DNA of 51,494 bases from Denitratisoma sp. (GTDB lineage Bacteria; Pseudomonadota; Gammaproteobacteria; Burkholderiales; Rhodocyclaceae): NCBI GenBank assembly GCA_032027165.1, contig JAVSMO010000001.1, positions 1,340,501-1,391,994 of the forward strand, written 5' to 3'. The first letter of the stretch is position 1. Every line of letters begins with the position of its first letter. The translations under genes were made by a program, and so were the position numbers. The notes beneath the pieces were generated by a model. It ran no database searches. It saw only the letters and a list, made by a program, of their open reading frames with translations, and had not been told where the DNA came from. This document shows positions 1 through 7,053 of the stretch, piece after piece.

Positions 1-135
1 GTGTTTGAAAATGCAAAACTTGAGCACTACATCGTATGCGGAGGTAATAATATAGTTGAGGTATTAGCCGCAGAAGTGCCGGCAATTGCAATCTTCAATA
101 GTCCGCGTACGTTCAGTGAAATCTATGAGTTCTAA
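1..135 (+). CDS. 3' end of an integron cassette protein, unknown function (partial)
   Basis: An open frame runs from the window edge to a TAA at 133-135 and encodes 44 residues ending PRTFSEIYEF. The frame begins with GTG at position 1, but it may simply continue from outside the window, so the true start is unknown. The stop codon lies inside the R'' core of the attC that follows, which is the usual arrangement for a gene cassette. Codon use is much more AT-rich than in the chromosomal genes after 1900, which fits a mobile cassette. I do not recognise the protein. Confidence 0.5.
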   Translation: MFENAKLEHYIVCGGNNIVEVLAAEVPAIAIFNSPRTFSEIYEF

Positions 136-225
136 CTATCGCTTCGAGGGGACCGCCGAGAAGCTGCGCTTCTCGGTTCCCCGTCGGCTGCGCCGCCGGG
201 CGGCCCCTCAAGCTAAACGTTGGGC
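130..225 (+). other. attC recombination site 1
   Basis: An R''-like core (TTCTAAC, 130-136) and a perfect R' core (GTTGGGC, 219-225, matching GTTRRRY) bracket a 96-bp imperfect palindrome. The arms pair as GCTT-C-GAGGGG on the left against CCCCTCAAGC on the right. This leaves one unpaired C, the expected extrahelical base that sets strand polarity in attC sites. A second internal hairpin (GAGAAGC/GCTTCTC) fills the centre. Recombination would occur after the G at 219. Confidence 0.85.
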
Positions 226-1107
226 GTACTGAACCATCAACACATCACATGACCGGGTTTAAACAACAACGTCACGGACACATCAATCCAATCTTCGCCC
301 ATGAAGAGGCGAGCATTCTTGCGGCAGTCGACAAGGCTTACAGTTCATCAAAAAATTCTCAAAATTTTGGTAAGAACGGCGAAACGGCTCTTTGCTCTTT
401 TCTCAATCGGTATCTGCCCATTTCCTTTCGTTCCGTGTCAGGGCACTTCGTTACGCCTTCTGGGCAGTTGTCTCCCGAACTAGACGTCATGGTCATCGAC
501 TCCCGTTACCCGCTTCTTGCTGAAAACGAGGATGGTTCGGTCCTAACGATGTTGCATTCGGTCATCGCAACGATTGAAGTGAAGCTGACACTGGTGAAGA
601 AGGAAATTCTAAAGATTCGAAAAAACGCTTTAATTGTTTCGGGGGTGCAGACCGAGGCATTTCCAAGTTCGGGAGAATGGGGCGGCATAATTCAGTTGGC
701 CTTTGCCTATCGCGCAGGCATCACCCTTGACACGGTTGCAGATCACTACTTCGATGGACATTCACCCCAAGATCCCGCAAGCAGCATCTGCGTTCTTCGA
801 GTTCATGATCGAGATCAAACAACTAGCGAAGGTCCACTCGGTGCCCATGTATGGTTGGAGGCAGGTCAACAGCTCGCAACCGCCACGACACTTGCTCCGC
901 TATCAGACTTCTATTACCGCTTGGTACAAGATGGCTTCTACACTCTGGCTACACGAAATTTCGATTTCGGTGATCTTAGCCAACACCTAATGCTCTACAT
1001 GAACTGGGGAACATTCCCCTGTAGGAATCGTGGTGCGTGATGGGTACGCCCAACCCATCAATCCACCGGCCTGCGCGAAAAGCCGCGCAGGCCGGTGATT
1101 TAAAACG
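220..1107 (+). mobile_element. integron gene cassette 2 (complete)
   Basis: This is the segment between the recombination points of attC1 and attC2, 888 bp. It holds one gene (249-1040) in the same direction as the attC sites, with about 29 bp of leader and attC2 at its 3' end. There is no obvious promoter inside, so expression probably depends on read-through or an upstream cassette promoter outside the window. Confidence 0.8.
249..1040 (+). CDS. cassette-encoded DUF6602-like protein with PD-(D/E)XK-type motif
   Basis: The product is 263 residues. The segment GETALCSFLNRYLP followed by SPELDVMVID and then ATIEVK fits DUF6602-type proteins and the restriction-endonuclease-like core. The candidate catalytic set is E45, D79, E110 and K112 (E-x-K). 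There is no signal peptide or membrane segment, so it should be cytosolic. What is seen is the motif order; nuclease activity is inferred. It sits alone in an integron cassette, where anti-phage or toxin functions are common, but no partner gene is present. The C-terminal third (after about residue 180) shows nothing I recognise. Confidence 0.7.
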   Translation: MTGFKQQRHGHINPIFAHEEASILAAVDKAYSSSKNSQNFGKNGETALCSFLNRYLPISFRSVSGHFVTPSGQLSPELDVMVIDSRYPLLAENEDGSVLTMLHSVIATIEVKLTLVKKEILKIRKNALIVSGVQTEAFPSSGEWGGIIQLAFAYRAGITLDTVADHYFDGHSPQDPASSICVLRVHDRDQTTSEGPLGAHVWLEAGQQLATATTLAPLSDFYYRLVQDGFYTLATRNFDFGDLSQHLMLYMNWGTFPCRNRGA

Positions 1108-1113
1108 TTGGGC
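1048..1113 (+). other. attC recombination site 2
   Basis: Cores GCCCAAC (1048-1054) and GTTGGGC (1107-1113) are exact complements. The arms CACCGGCCTGCGCG and CGCGCAGGCCGGTG form a strong stem around a short AAAAGC loop. The left arm has one extra C next to CACC (AATCCACC against AATCACC), consistent with an extrahelical base. At 66 bp it is a compact attC. It begins 8 bp after the stop codon of the preceding gene. Confidence 0.85.
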
Positions 1114-1724
1114 ATCTAGATGAATCCGCTCGCTGTCATTCTGGCCAAGCGACAGCACCTTGCTAGGCTGGCCAATCAATCAGGCGCCGCTGGCGAGCTC
1201 ACCGCGCTAGCTGAAATGGAGCATTGGGTTCCAAGGCCGAAGGGCGCTGGATTGAAAGTCCTCCTAGCCGCTTTGTCCGAGTCTGGCGTAAAGATCAAGG
1301 GCTCCAGTTTCGATGCTATTGCTTGTAAAGATGCTGACCGCCTCGACTTCGGTAATCCGGCTGCCGTGCGTGCGGCGTTGCCAGAAATGACTTTCATCGA
1401 GATCAAGACAGCCAATCAGACGCGTGTTCGCCCTGGCTTCTCTGGCTTCTTCTTCGCCCTGACAGAGGGCGAAATTGCCGCAGCCGAAGCTTTGCAGCAG
1501 CGTCATCGTGTAGCGCTCTACAACAAGCTTTCTGGCGAACTCCTGTTGACCTCTGTTCCTGAGATCTTGGCGCGCACAAAGTCGATGAACTGGCAGCTTT
1601 CCGTACAACTCTAGCGAGTCGCTATGCACCAGATGCCCAACCCCTCCGTCAACCGGATCGTCTGCAAGCTGCGCTTGCATATTCGCTCCGGCCTTCGGCC
1701 TCCGCCGGCCGGCAACGTCGAACG
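1108..1724 (+). mobile_element. integron gene cassette 3 (complete, last in array)
   Basis: This is the segment between the attC2 and attC3 recombination points, 617 bp. The single gene starts 13 bp after the attC2 boundary. No further attC follows on the right, and chromosomal-type genes with the 25-bp dispersed element begin at once. This is therefore the distal end of the array, or of an integrase-less attC cluster. Confidence 0.75.
1120..1614 (+). CDS. cassette-encoded PD-(D/E)XK nuclease-like protein
   Basis: The product is 164 residues. The motif order fits a compact restriction-like fold: GE at 25-26, FDAI with D65, and FIEIKT with E94 and K96, followed by GFSGFFFALTEGEIAAAE. That last stretch resembles the EIKT proteins of the DUF3883 type, in which a helix follows the E-x-K strand. 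There is no signal peptide. Function is inferred from motifs only; it could be a DNA repair or restriction-type nuclease, or an inactive relative. Codon use is less GC-rich than in the chromosomal genes. Confidence 0.65.
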   Translation: MNPLAVILAKRQHLARLANQSGAAGELTALAEMEHWVPRPKGAGLKVLLAALSESGVKIKGSSFDAIACKDADRLDFGNPAAVRAALPEMTFIEIKTANQTRVRPGFSGFFFALTEGEIAAAEALQQRHRVALYNKLSGELLLTSVPEILARTKSMNWQLSVQL

Positions 1725-1730
1725 TTGAAC
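1635..1730 (+). other. attC recombination site 3 (terminal, degenerate)
   Basis: R'' is GCCCAAC (1635-1641) and R' is GTTGAAC (1724-1730), still within GTTRRRY. The arms are GTCAACCGG on the left and CCGGCAACGTCGAAC on the right, and they pair imperfectly. The central GGCCTTCGGCC is a self-complementary hairpin. The weaker pairing and the changed R' core suggest the oldest, end-of-array site. Confidence 0.65.
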
Positions 1731-1929
1731 GTACGCTCTTTCGTGCTTGCTACTTCCGCTTAGGGCACAAAGCGGAAATATTTTGCTGCCCACGGCAACG
1801 CCTGCTTCGGCCGAAAAGCCGGCTACCAAAACCCATCGCCGTGCTGCGGCGACTGACTTTCATTCGGTCCGCAGACCGCTTCAGTTACGGCATATCCTGA
1901 AGGCGGGTCTTTTCTGAATTCGTTTTCGC
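1731..1929. other. non-coding gap between cassette array and ygiD-like gene
   Basis: Between the gene ending at 1614 and the one ending at 1977 there are about 360 bases without a convincing gene. They hold attC3, a copy of the 25-bp dispersed element (1837-1861) and a stem-loop (1930-1950). I see no other structure or small gene with a usable ribosome binding site. Confidence 0.6.
1837..1861 (+). repeat. 25-bp dispersed element, copy A
   Basis: CGCCGTG + CTGCGGC + GACTGACTTTC. It is intergenic, between the last attC and the 3' end of the dioxygenase gene. Confidence 0.8.
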
Positions 1930-1950
1930 GGGCGCCGAGGATCGGCGCCC
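1930..1950 (-). terminator. stem-loop downstream of dioxygenase gene
   Basis: A perfect 8-bp stem (GGGCGCCG/CGGCGCCC) with a 5-base loop lies 27 bp past the stop codon on the minus strand. On that strand it is followed by GCGAAAACG rather than a T run, so it is a weak or factor-assisted terminator candidate. Confidence 0.35.
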
Positions 1951-1976
1951 GGGCCTGGGCCGGCGTCCAGGCTCGG

Positions 1977-2786
1977 TCAGCTTCCGGCTTGCCAGAGGTA
2001 CATGCTCGATTTCTTGTTCAGGATCCGCAATTCGAACGATTTCAGGCAGGCCGTTGCGGCAAACCCGTAGCAAACGTGGAGCGGCAGCAAATGCTCCTCC
2101 CGGGGATGGCAATGGCGCGCGAAAGGTGCGTCCTCCCAATCGACAAGCCTTTGCGTCCGCGCCTCCTCCTTCATGTCCGTGCTGCCACAGGTATCGAGCA
2201 GCCAGGCTTCGAACGCTTCATTCATCGCCCTGGTGCTGTCCGTCTCCGGCGCGAAGAATGCCTTCATGTTGTGGAACGAGAACCCGGAGCCGATGACGAG
2301 CAGCGATCCATCGCCCAGGCCTTGAAGGGCCCGCCCCATCCTGATGTGTTCGGCCGCATCGAGGCTTTTCAGCAGGGACAGCTGGACGCAGGGAATGTCC
2401 GCGCCCGGATACATGATCTTCAAGGGCACGAACAGGCCGTGATCGAATCCCCTTTCGCCGTCCAGATCGGCATGGATGCCCGCCGCGGCCAGTTGCCCGG
2501 CGATGTGTGCCGCCAGCGCGGGCGCGCCCGGACAGGGGTACTCGATCTCGTAGGATGCCTGCGGAAAGCCGTGATAGTCGTATATCAGCGCCGGATTCGC
2601 AGCCGAAGTCAGGGTGGCGTTGCCTGCTTCCCAGTGCGCGCTGACGACGACGATTGCCGACGGCCTGCCCACCGTCGCCGCGATCTGCTTCAGGCAGCGG
2701 ACCATCTCTTCGTGGGACGTGTCGCCCAGTAGCGGCAAGGGTCCTGCGCCGTGGGACAAAAAGATTGCCTGGCGTTGGGTCGTCAA
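1977..2786 (-). CDS. ygiD: DODA-type extradiol ring-cleavage dioxygenase (LigB superfamily, YgiD-like)
   Basis: A class III non-haem iron or zinc extradiol dioxygenase of about 269 residues, the usual family length. The conserved histidine motifs are present in order: FLSHGAGPL, VSAHWE, FDHGLFVPL, GSGFSFHN and HPREEHLLPL. YgiD homologues open DOPA-like catechols in vitro, but the native substrate is uncertain. I chose the TTG start at 2786 because AGGAGAG lies about 5 bases upstream. The longer reading from ATG at 2825 adds MAGGFQLFGQESF, which lies partly over this ribosome binding site and begins against a dispersed element. The gene stands alone between two copies of that element. Confidence 0.85.
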   Translation of the reverse strand: MTTQRQAIFLSHGAGPLPLLGDTSHEEMVRCLKQIAATVGRPSAIVVVSAHWEAGNATLTSAANPALIYDYHGFPQASYEIEYPCPGAPALAAHIAGQLAAAGIHADLDGERGFDHGLFVPLKIMYPGADIPCVQLSLLKSLDAAEHIRMGRALQGLGDGSLLVIGSGFSFHNMKAFFAPETDSTRAMNEAFEAWLLDTCGSTDMKEEARTQRLVDWEDAPFARHCHPREEHLLPLHVCYGFAATACLKSFELRILNKKSSMYLWQAGS

Positions 2787-2825
2787 GAAGCTCTCCTGTC
2801 CGAAAAGTTGAAAGCCGCCAGCCAT

Positions 2826-2850
2826 CGCCGTACCGCAGCGACTGACTTTC
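2826..2850 (+). repeat. 25-bp dispersed element, copy B
   Basis: CGCCGTA + CCGCAGC + GACTGACTTTC, immediately upstream of the dioxygenase gene and downstream of the FitB-like toxin gene. Confidence 0.8.
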
Positions 2851-2877
2851 CCCCGTGCCTCCGTAGCGCAGCGCCCG

Positions 2878-3303
2878 TCAGCCGGTACGCCCGAACGGAT
2901 TCAGCAACCGGACGCCAAGGCCTTCGAAGTGCTTTACGTTGCGCGTGACCAGCGTCAGGTCGTGGATCAACGCGGTTGCGGCGATCTGCTTGTCGAGCGG
3001 GTCCTCGGGATGGGGTACGCGCAAGCGTCCCCAGACCTGCCCGGTCTCCGCATCGAGAGGAAGGATGTTCTCCGCGTATTCGTCGAGCACGCGCTGCAAC
3101 CAGTGTTCGAGCTGGTCGGCCTGCGCGCGATCGCCGCGGTGGCGAATGATCTCGACCCCGCGCCGCAGTTCGCCGACCGTGATGGCGGACAGGTAGAGCG
3201 CATCGTCGTTCCCGGCGGCCTCGCGAAGGAAAGCTAGCACGCCGGAGTCGGCCTTCCCGCCCTTGCGGGCTTCGCTGATGACGTCCGTATCAACGAGATA
3301 CAC
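2878..3303 (-). CDS. fitB: PIN-domain toxin, FitB/VapC family
   Basis: 141 residues with a complete PIN fold. D5 lies in LVDTDVISE, a conserved acidic residue in TVGELRRG, and aspartate in PLDKQIAATA; the fourth acidic position is TRN rather than TRD, as in many VapC proteins. The family cleaves RNA using magnesium. Overall order and wording (VISE, YLSAITV, ILPLD, LNPF) follow gonococcal FitB. The start is GTG, overlapping the antitoxin gene by 14 bases, which indicates translational coupling. It would be neutralised by the adjacent RHH antitoxin. Confidence 0.88.
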   Translation of the reverse strand: MYLVDTDVISEARKGGKADSGVLAFLREAAGNDDALYLSAITVGELRRGVEIIRHRGDRAQADQLEHWLQRVLDEYAENILPLDAETGQVWGRLRVPHPEDPLDKQIAATALIHDLTLVTRNVKHFEGLGVRLLNPFGRTG

Positions 3304-3526
3304 GCCGCGCCTCTACGGGGTCTTCGCCCCGCGCAAAATCCTCGTCCGCTCCCACGTCGGGCATGGCAGCCAATAGTTCGGCGAAGCTTTTCCGCCTTGT
3401 CCGGCGCAGCGCCTTTGCCAGGATATCGCGGTGCTCGGCCTCGGCACTGCGGCCGTGACGGGCCGCCCGCTCGCGCAAGGCCTTGACGAGGGCCTCATCG
3501 ACATCACGAACCAGGAGTTGAGCCAT
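3290..3526 (-). CDS. fitA: ribbon-helix-helix antitoxin, FitA-like
   Basis: 78 residues. MAQLLVRDVDEALVKALRERAARHGRSAEAEHRDILAKAL is a FitA-type RHH DNA-binding domain, followed by a C-terminal tail that would wrap the toxin. I chose ATG at 3526 because GGAGGT precedes it by 4 bases; the upstream ATG at 3538 would place that ribosome binding site inside the gene. It should repress its own operon through the palindrome at 3552-3568. Confidence 0.87.
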   Translation of the reverse strand: MAQLLVRDVDEALVKALRERAARHGRSAEAEHRDILAKALRRTRRKSFAELLAAMPDVGADEDFARGEDPVEARRVSR

Positions 3527-3551
3527 AGGGACCTCCATACGCTGACCAGGA

Positions 3552-3568
3552 TGCTATCAATGATAGCA
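3552..3568 (-). promoter_or_regulatory. palindromic operator of the fitAB-like operon
   Basis: A perfect 17-bp palindrome, TGCTATCA-A-TGATAGCA, lies 25 bp upstream of the antitoxin start. The half-site TGCTATCA is, as I recall, the same as that bound by gonococcal FitA. On the minus strand the TATCAT inside it could be the -10 hexamer, with TTTTCT 17 bases upstream as a weak -35, so binding would block RNA polymerase. Confidence 0.7.
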
Positions 3569-3599
3569 CCCGCTCTGCCGAAAGAAAACACATGGCAGG

Positions 3600-3624
3600 C
3601 GCCGTCCTGCAGCGACTGACTTTC
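3600..3624 (+). repeat. 25-bp dispersed element, copy C
   Basis: CGCCGTC + CTGCAGC + GACTGACTTTC. It ends one base before the stop codon (TCA, 3626-3628) of the minus-strand ABC transporter gene. Confidence 0.8.
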
Positions 3625-3625
3625 G

Positions 3626-5329
3626 TCAGTGCCGGAAGTCGTACCCCTCCGCCGGATGCAGCTGCCACTCCCCCTCGCCGCACAGCTCCAGCACCTGCCT
3701 GTGGTACTTGAGGATGCTCGCGCGGTGGGCGACGCTGACCAGCGTCGTCTGCATGGCGGCGAGCTGGCGGTAGAGGCTTTCCTCGTTGGCGGCGTCGAGC
3801 GCGCTGGTGGCCTCGTCGAGGATGACGTAGCGCGGCCGCGTGATCAGCACGCGGGCGAAGGCGAGGCGCTGCTGCTCGCCGATGGAGAGCACCTTTTCCC
3901 AGTCGCGCTCGGCGTCGAGGCCGCCGAAGCGCTCGGCGACGTCGGGCAGGTTCACCCGCTCGAGCAGGCGCAGCAGCTCGGCGTCGGGCACCGGCCGCTC
4001 CTGCTGCGGGTAGAGCAGCTGGCTGCGCAGCGTGCCGAGGATCATGTAGGGCTGCTGCGGCAGGAACAGGATGTCCTCCGGGCGCGGGCGCACGATGCGG
4101 CCGCTGCCGCAGTACCACAGGCCGGCGATGGCACGCAGCAGGGAACTCTTGCCGCTGCCGCTCTCGCCGACGATGAGCAGCCCCTCGCCGTGGTCGATGG
4201 CGACGGAGAGGTTCTTCACCAGGGTGCGCTCGCCGCCGGGCGTCAGCAGCGTGACGTGCTCCAGCGCCAGCCGGTCGCCCTGCGCCGGTTCGATCAGGCT
4301 CGGGCTGCGCGCCCGGCAGGTCGGCTCGGCAGCGAGCACGCGCGAGAAGGTGTTGAGGCGGTCGATGCCGGCGGCGAAGCGGCTCAAGCCCTCGAAGTTC
4401 TCGATCACCACCGAGATGGCGGAGAGCACCGCGGCGAAGGCGCCGGCGGCCTGCACGGCGGCGCCGACCTCCAACTCTCCGGAGAGCACTTCGCCGGCAA
4501 TGATGGCGCTGGGCAGGACGATGGTGAGCAGGCCGTAGGCGTACTGGAACAGGTTGAGGAAGAGCTGGCTGCGGATCAGCCGGTTGTAGTTGTCGAAGGC
4601 GGCGGCGAAGCGGCGGCGCACCTGCTGCGATTCCTGCGCCTCGCCGCGGTAGAAGGCGATCGATTCGGCGTTCTCGCGGACGCGCACCATGCCGAAGCGG
4701 AAGTCGGCCTCGCGCTTCAGCTGCATGAAGTTGAGACCGAGCAGCGGCCTGCCGAACACCGCCAGCGTGACGGTGGTGCCGAAGATGGCGTAGACGACGA
4801 GGAAGTACACCAGCACCCGCGAGATCTCCCACAGCACGACGCTGAAGGCGAAGAGCTGCAGCACCGCGCCGATCAGGATCAGCAGGAAGTACAGCGTGCG
4901 CTGGGTGAAGGTGTTGATGTCCTCGGCGATGCGCTGGTCCGGGTTGTCGATGGCGGCGTTGGCGTTCAGCTCGTAGTAGTGGCGCTGCGCGAAGTAGCTG
5001 TCGAGGAAGCGGCCGGTGAGCCAGCGCCGCCAGAGGATGCCGAGCTTGTCGCGCACATAGTAGTAGAAGGCGTACACCGGCACGGCGAAGAGCAGCAGAC
5101 CGAGGCAGTAGCGGATGGCGGCCCAGAAGCGCTCCTCCTCGCGCGCCGCCAGGGCCGAGGTGAACTCGCCGGTCTGCTCGTTGAAGAGCACGGCGAAGCG
5201 GGTCTGGCCGAGCAGCAGCAGCACCAGCAGCGCCAGCAGGCCCCAGGCCTTCCATCGCTCTTCGTGGCGCCAGTAGGGGGCGGCGATGGCCCAGAAGCGC
5301 TGCAGGTGGTGGCGGTCGAGTGATTTCAT
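3626..5329 (-). CDS. ABC exporter, SbmA/BacA-YddA type (fused membrane and ATPase domains)
   Basis: 567 residues. The N-terminal half is an ABC_membrane_2 domain with several membrane segments (about 25-45, 70-90, 140-180, 250-310). The C-terminal ATPase has Walker A GESGSGKSS, signature LSIGEQQRLAFAR, Walker B YVILDEATSALD and a VAHR switch histidine. Family members (COG4178) move cobalamin, peptides or long acyl chains; the substrate cannot be read here. One polypeptide forms half of a homodimer. The gene is divergent from the CZB protein gene and has no other operon partner. Confidence 0.9.
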   Translation of the reverse strand: MKSLDRHHLQRFWAIAAPYWRHEERWKAWGLLALLVLLLLGQTRFAVLFNEQTGEFTSALAAREEERFWAAIRYCLGLLLFAVPVYAFYYYVRDKLGILWRRWLTGRFLDSYFAQRHYYELNANAAIDNPDQRIAEDINTFTQRTLYFLLILIGAVLQLFAFSVVLWEISRVLVYFLVVYAIFGTTVTLAVFGRPLLGLNFMQLKREADFRFGMVRVRENAESIAFYRGEAQESQQVRRRFAAAFDNYNRLIRSQLFLNLFQYAYGLLTIVLPSAIIAGEVLSGELEVGAAVQAAGAFAAVLSAISVVIENFEGLSRFAAGIDRLNTFSRVLAAEPTCRARSPSLIEPAQGDRLALEHVTLLTPGGERTLVKNLSVAIDHGEGLLIVGESGSGKSSLLRAIAGLWYCGSGRIVRPRPEDILFLPQQPYMILGTLRSQLLYPQQERPVPDAELLRLLERVNLPDVAERFGGLDAERDWEKVLSIGEQQRLAFARVLITRPRYVILDEATSALDAANEESLYRQLAAMQTTLVSVAHRASILKYHRQVLELCGEGEWQLHPAEGYDFRH

Positions 5330-5413
5330 TGCCCGGATTCTAATATGCCCTCAAGGATTCCACGGCAGCGCCGATATTTCCCATCGAGACGGCAACCCGT
5401 CAGGAGGAATGTC

Positions 5414-5821
5414 ATGGGAATGCGGGAAGAAATCGATGCGGCATTGCACGCCCATGCCGCCTGGCGCACGCGGTTCAAGGACTACCTGAACGGCCGGACC
5501 GCCTTCGACACCGAACTGGCGGGCGTCACCGACCAATGCGACTTCGGCCGCTGGCTCGCCAAAGAGGGCTACCGCCTGATGCCGAGCGAGATCCACGGCC
5601 AGATCATCGAGGCGCATGCCGAATTCCACCATGTCGCCGGCGAGATCGTGCACAACATACGGGAAAAACGCTTCGACCTGGTGAAGCAGAACCTGGCGCC
5701 CGAGGGTGCCTTCAACCTGGCCAGCGCCCGGCTTGCCGACCTCCTGCGCAAAGCCTCCCTGCGCGAGCACGCCGCCTCCGCCCCGGCGCCGGCCGAGGGC
5801 CTGCCGCAAGGCGGCGACTGA
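5414..5821 (+). CDS. CZB (chemoreceptor zinc-binding) domain protein
   Basis: 135 residues, a stand-alone CZB domain. The zinc ligand pattern is visible: an early histidine in LHAHAAWR, cysteine in QCDFGRWL, and two histidines in EAHAEFHHVAG. CZB domains bind zinc and sense it or its oxidants, and are usually fused to chemoreceptors or diguanylate cyclases. Here it is free and cytosolic. I chose ATG at 5414, six bases after AGGAGG. The stop codon is the TGA within GACTGACTT of a partial dispersed element, so the reading frame ends inside that repeat. Confidence 0.85.
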   Translation: MGMREEIDAALHAHAAWRTRFKDYLNGRTAFDTELAGVTDQCDFGRWLAKEGYRLMPSEIHGQIIEAHAEFHHVAGEIVHNIREKRFDLVKQNLAPEGAFNLASARLADLLRKASLREHAASAPAPAEGLPQGGD

Positions 5822-5825
5822 CTTC
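5811..5825 (+). repeat. 25-bp dispersed element, partial copy D
   Basis: Only the right part is clear: GCGGC + GACTGACTTC. It contains the TGA stop of the CZB gene. Confidence 0.5.
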
Positions 5826-5894
5826 CTAGGCGAACATCCACAGCGCGACGGACATGCCCGTCGTCGCCCAGAACACCACGAAATCGGGATTCAT
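5826..5894 (-). CDS. possible 22-residue membrane micropeptide
   Basis: A tiny frame encodes MNPDFVVFWATTGMSVALWMFA and ends in TAG. Its start is preceded by AAAGGAGGTCGATC, one of the strongest ribosome binding sites in the window, at correct spacing. The peptide is almost entirely hydrophobic after residue 5, enough for one membrane span, and resembles in kind (not in sequence) CydX- or KdpF-type subunits. No large partner is adjacent: the WYL regulator gene starts upstream on the same strand and the CZB gene is convergent. Not recognised as a known family. Confidence 0.5.
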   Translation of the reverse strand: MNPDFVVFWATTGMSVALWMFA

Positions 5895-5961
5895 GATCGA
5901 CCTCCTTTCCATGTGCCACAGGATAGAAGGCGGCAGGCTCAGGGCGTGAGCCTGCGGAAGA

Positions 5962-6933
5962 TCAATAGAGGTCGAGCGCCGCCTTCAGCTGCGCCGCGAC
6001 GTCCTTGCGCAGCGCGGCCGGCGCCAGCACTTCGACGCCGGCGCCCTGCTTGAGGATGTCCATGACGAGCTCGCGGCTGTCCGAGTAGGGAATCTCCAGC
6101 AGGTAGCTGCCGTCCTTGTCGAAGCGCGCCTTCTGCTTGGGATGCCACTGCTCCATCGACACCCAGCGCGCCCGCTCCGGCGTGAAGCGCAGCTTCGCCC
6201 ACTGCACCTTGCGCCCGGAGAAGATGCCGTAGCCGGCGCCGAGGACGGAGTCGAGCGTCTTCTCCGGCACGTTGCGCGCCGGCTGCTCGATGATCTCGGC
6301 ACGGCGGATGGCGTCGACGGCGAAGCTGCGCAGGTCGTTCCTCAGGTGGCACCAGGCATCCAGGTACCAGTTGTCGCGGTAGTACACCAGCCGCTGCGGC
6401 GACACCTCGCGCTCGATGGTCTCGTCGCGCGCCCGCACGTAGTGGGCGATGAGCAGGCGTTTGCGCCGCAGCAGGGCCGAGCCGACCACCGCGAAGTGGT
6501 CGAGCGCCAGGCGCCGCGAGGCCATGCCGAGGATGCGGATGCGCTTGTGGATCTCCTCGGTGGTGTCGTCGGCGGTGCCGAGCAGCGCGCGCAGGCGCGC
6601 CAAGAGCGGCGCGATGTGCGGCCCGAGCAGCCCGCCGGTGTCGAGGTTCATGAGGAGATGCTGCATGGTGAGCAGGGCGTGCACCTCCTGCGCCGAGAAC
6701 CACAGGCCGGGCAGCTCGTACTGCGCCGCGCCGCCCTCGCGCCCGGCGAACTTGTAGCCGCCCGCCTCGCGGTCCCAGACGATGGGCGCGTTGAGGCGGT
6801 TCCTCATGTACTCGAGGTCGCGCTTGATCGTCGCGCGGGAGACCTCCAGCTTCTCCTCGAGGACCGAGAAGGGAACGATCTTCTTTTCGTTGAGCAGCTG
6901 GTCGATGCGGTAGAAGCGCTCGGTGCGGTCCAT
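5962..6933 (-). CDS. YafY-family transcriptional regulator (HTH + WYL domain)
   Basis: 323 residues. An N-terminal HTH_11 domain (FYRIDQLLNEKKIVPFSVLEEKLEVSRATIKRDLEYM) is followed by a WYL domain around residues 140-230, including VYYRDNWYLDAWCHLRNDLRSF, and a C-terminal WCX-like segment. WYL proteins sense ligands such as nucleic acids or nucleotides and act as regulators of DNA-damage, metabolic or defence genes. It is divergent from the caspase-like gene 120 bp away, so it could control that gene, but no operator is obvious. Confidence 0.88.
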   Translation of the reverse strand: MDRTERFYRIDQLLNEKKIVPFSVLEEKLEVSRATIKRDLEYMRNRLNAPIVWDREAGGYKFAGREGGAAQYELPGLWFSAQEVHALLTMQHLLMNLDTGGLLGPHIAPLLARLRALLGTADDTTEEIHKRIRILGMASRRLALDHFAVVGSALLRRKRLLIAHYVRARDETIEREVSPQRLVYYRDNWYLDAWCHLRNDLRSFAVDAIRRAEIIEQPARNVPEKTLDSVLGAGYGIFSGRKVQWAKLRFTPERARWVSMEQWHPKQKARFDKDGSYLLEIPYSDSRELVMDILKQGAGVEVLAPAALRKDVAAQLKAALDLY

Positions 6934-6992
6934 CGAGAAGGCTCCGGTGGCTCACGGGATGAGCCTCATTATGCCTGAAGCCGTGCCGGCTG

Positions 6993-7020
6993 TTGAAAAC
7001 CGCACTGCATCGCGGATAAT
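6993..7020 (+). promoter_or_regulatory. sigma-70-type promoter of the caspase-like gene
   Basis: TTGAAA (6993-6998), a 16-base spacer, then GATAAT (7015-7020). It lies 33 bp upstream of the ATG at 7054. Five of six bases match in the -10 hexamer and four or more in the -35. Confidence 0.55.
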
Positions 7021-7053
7021 GCTCGCTCCTTTCGCCCGGGAGAAAACCGGAAC

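Noticed and set aside
2786..2825. ATG at 2825 as the dioxygenase start
   Set aside because: The added residues run over a good AGGAGAG site and begin against a dispersed element; TTG at 2786 fits family length better.
3629..5323. A 564-codon plus-strand frame opposite the ABC exporter
   Set aside because: Antisense shadow; the minus strand has all ABC motifs in order.
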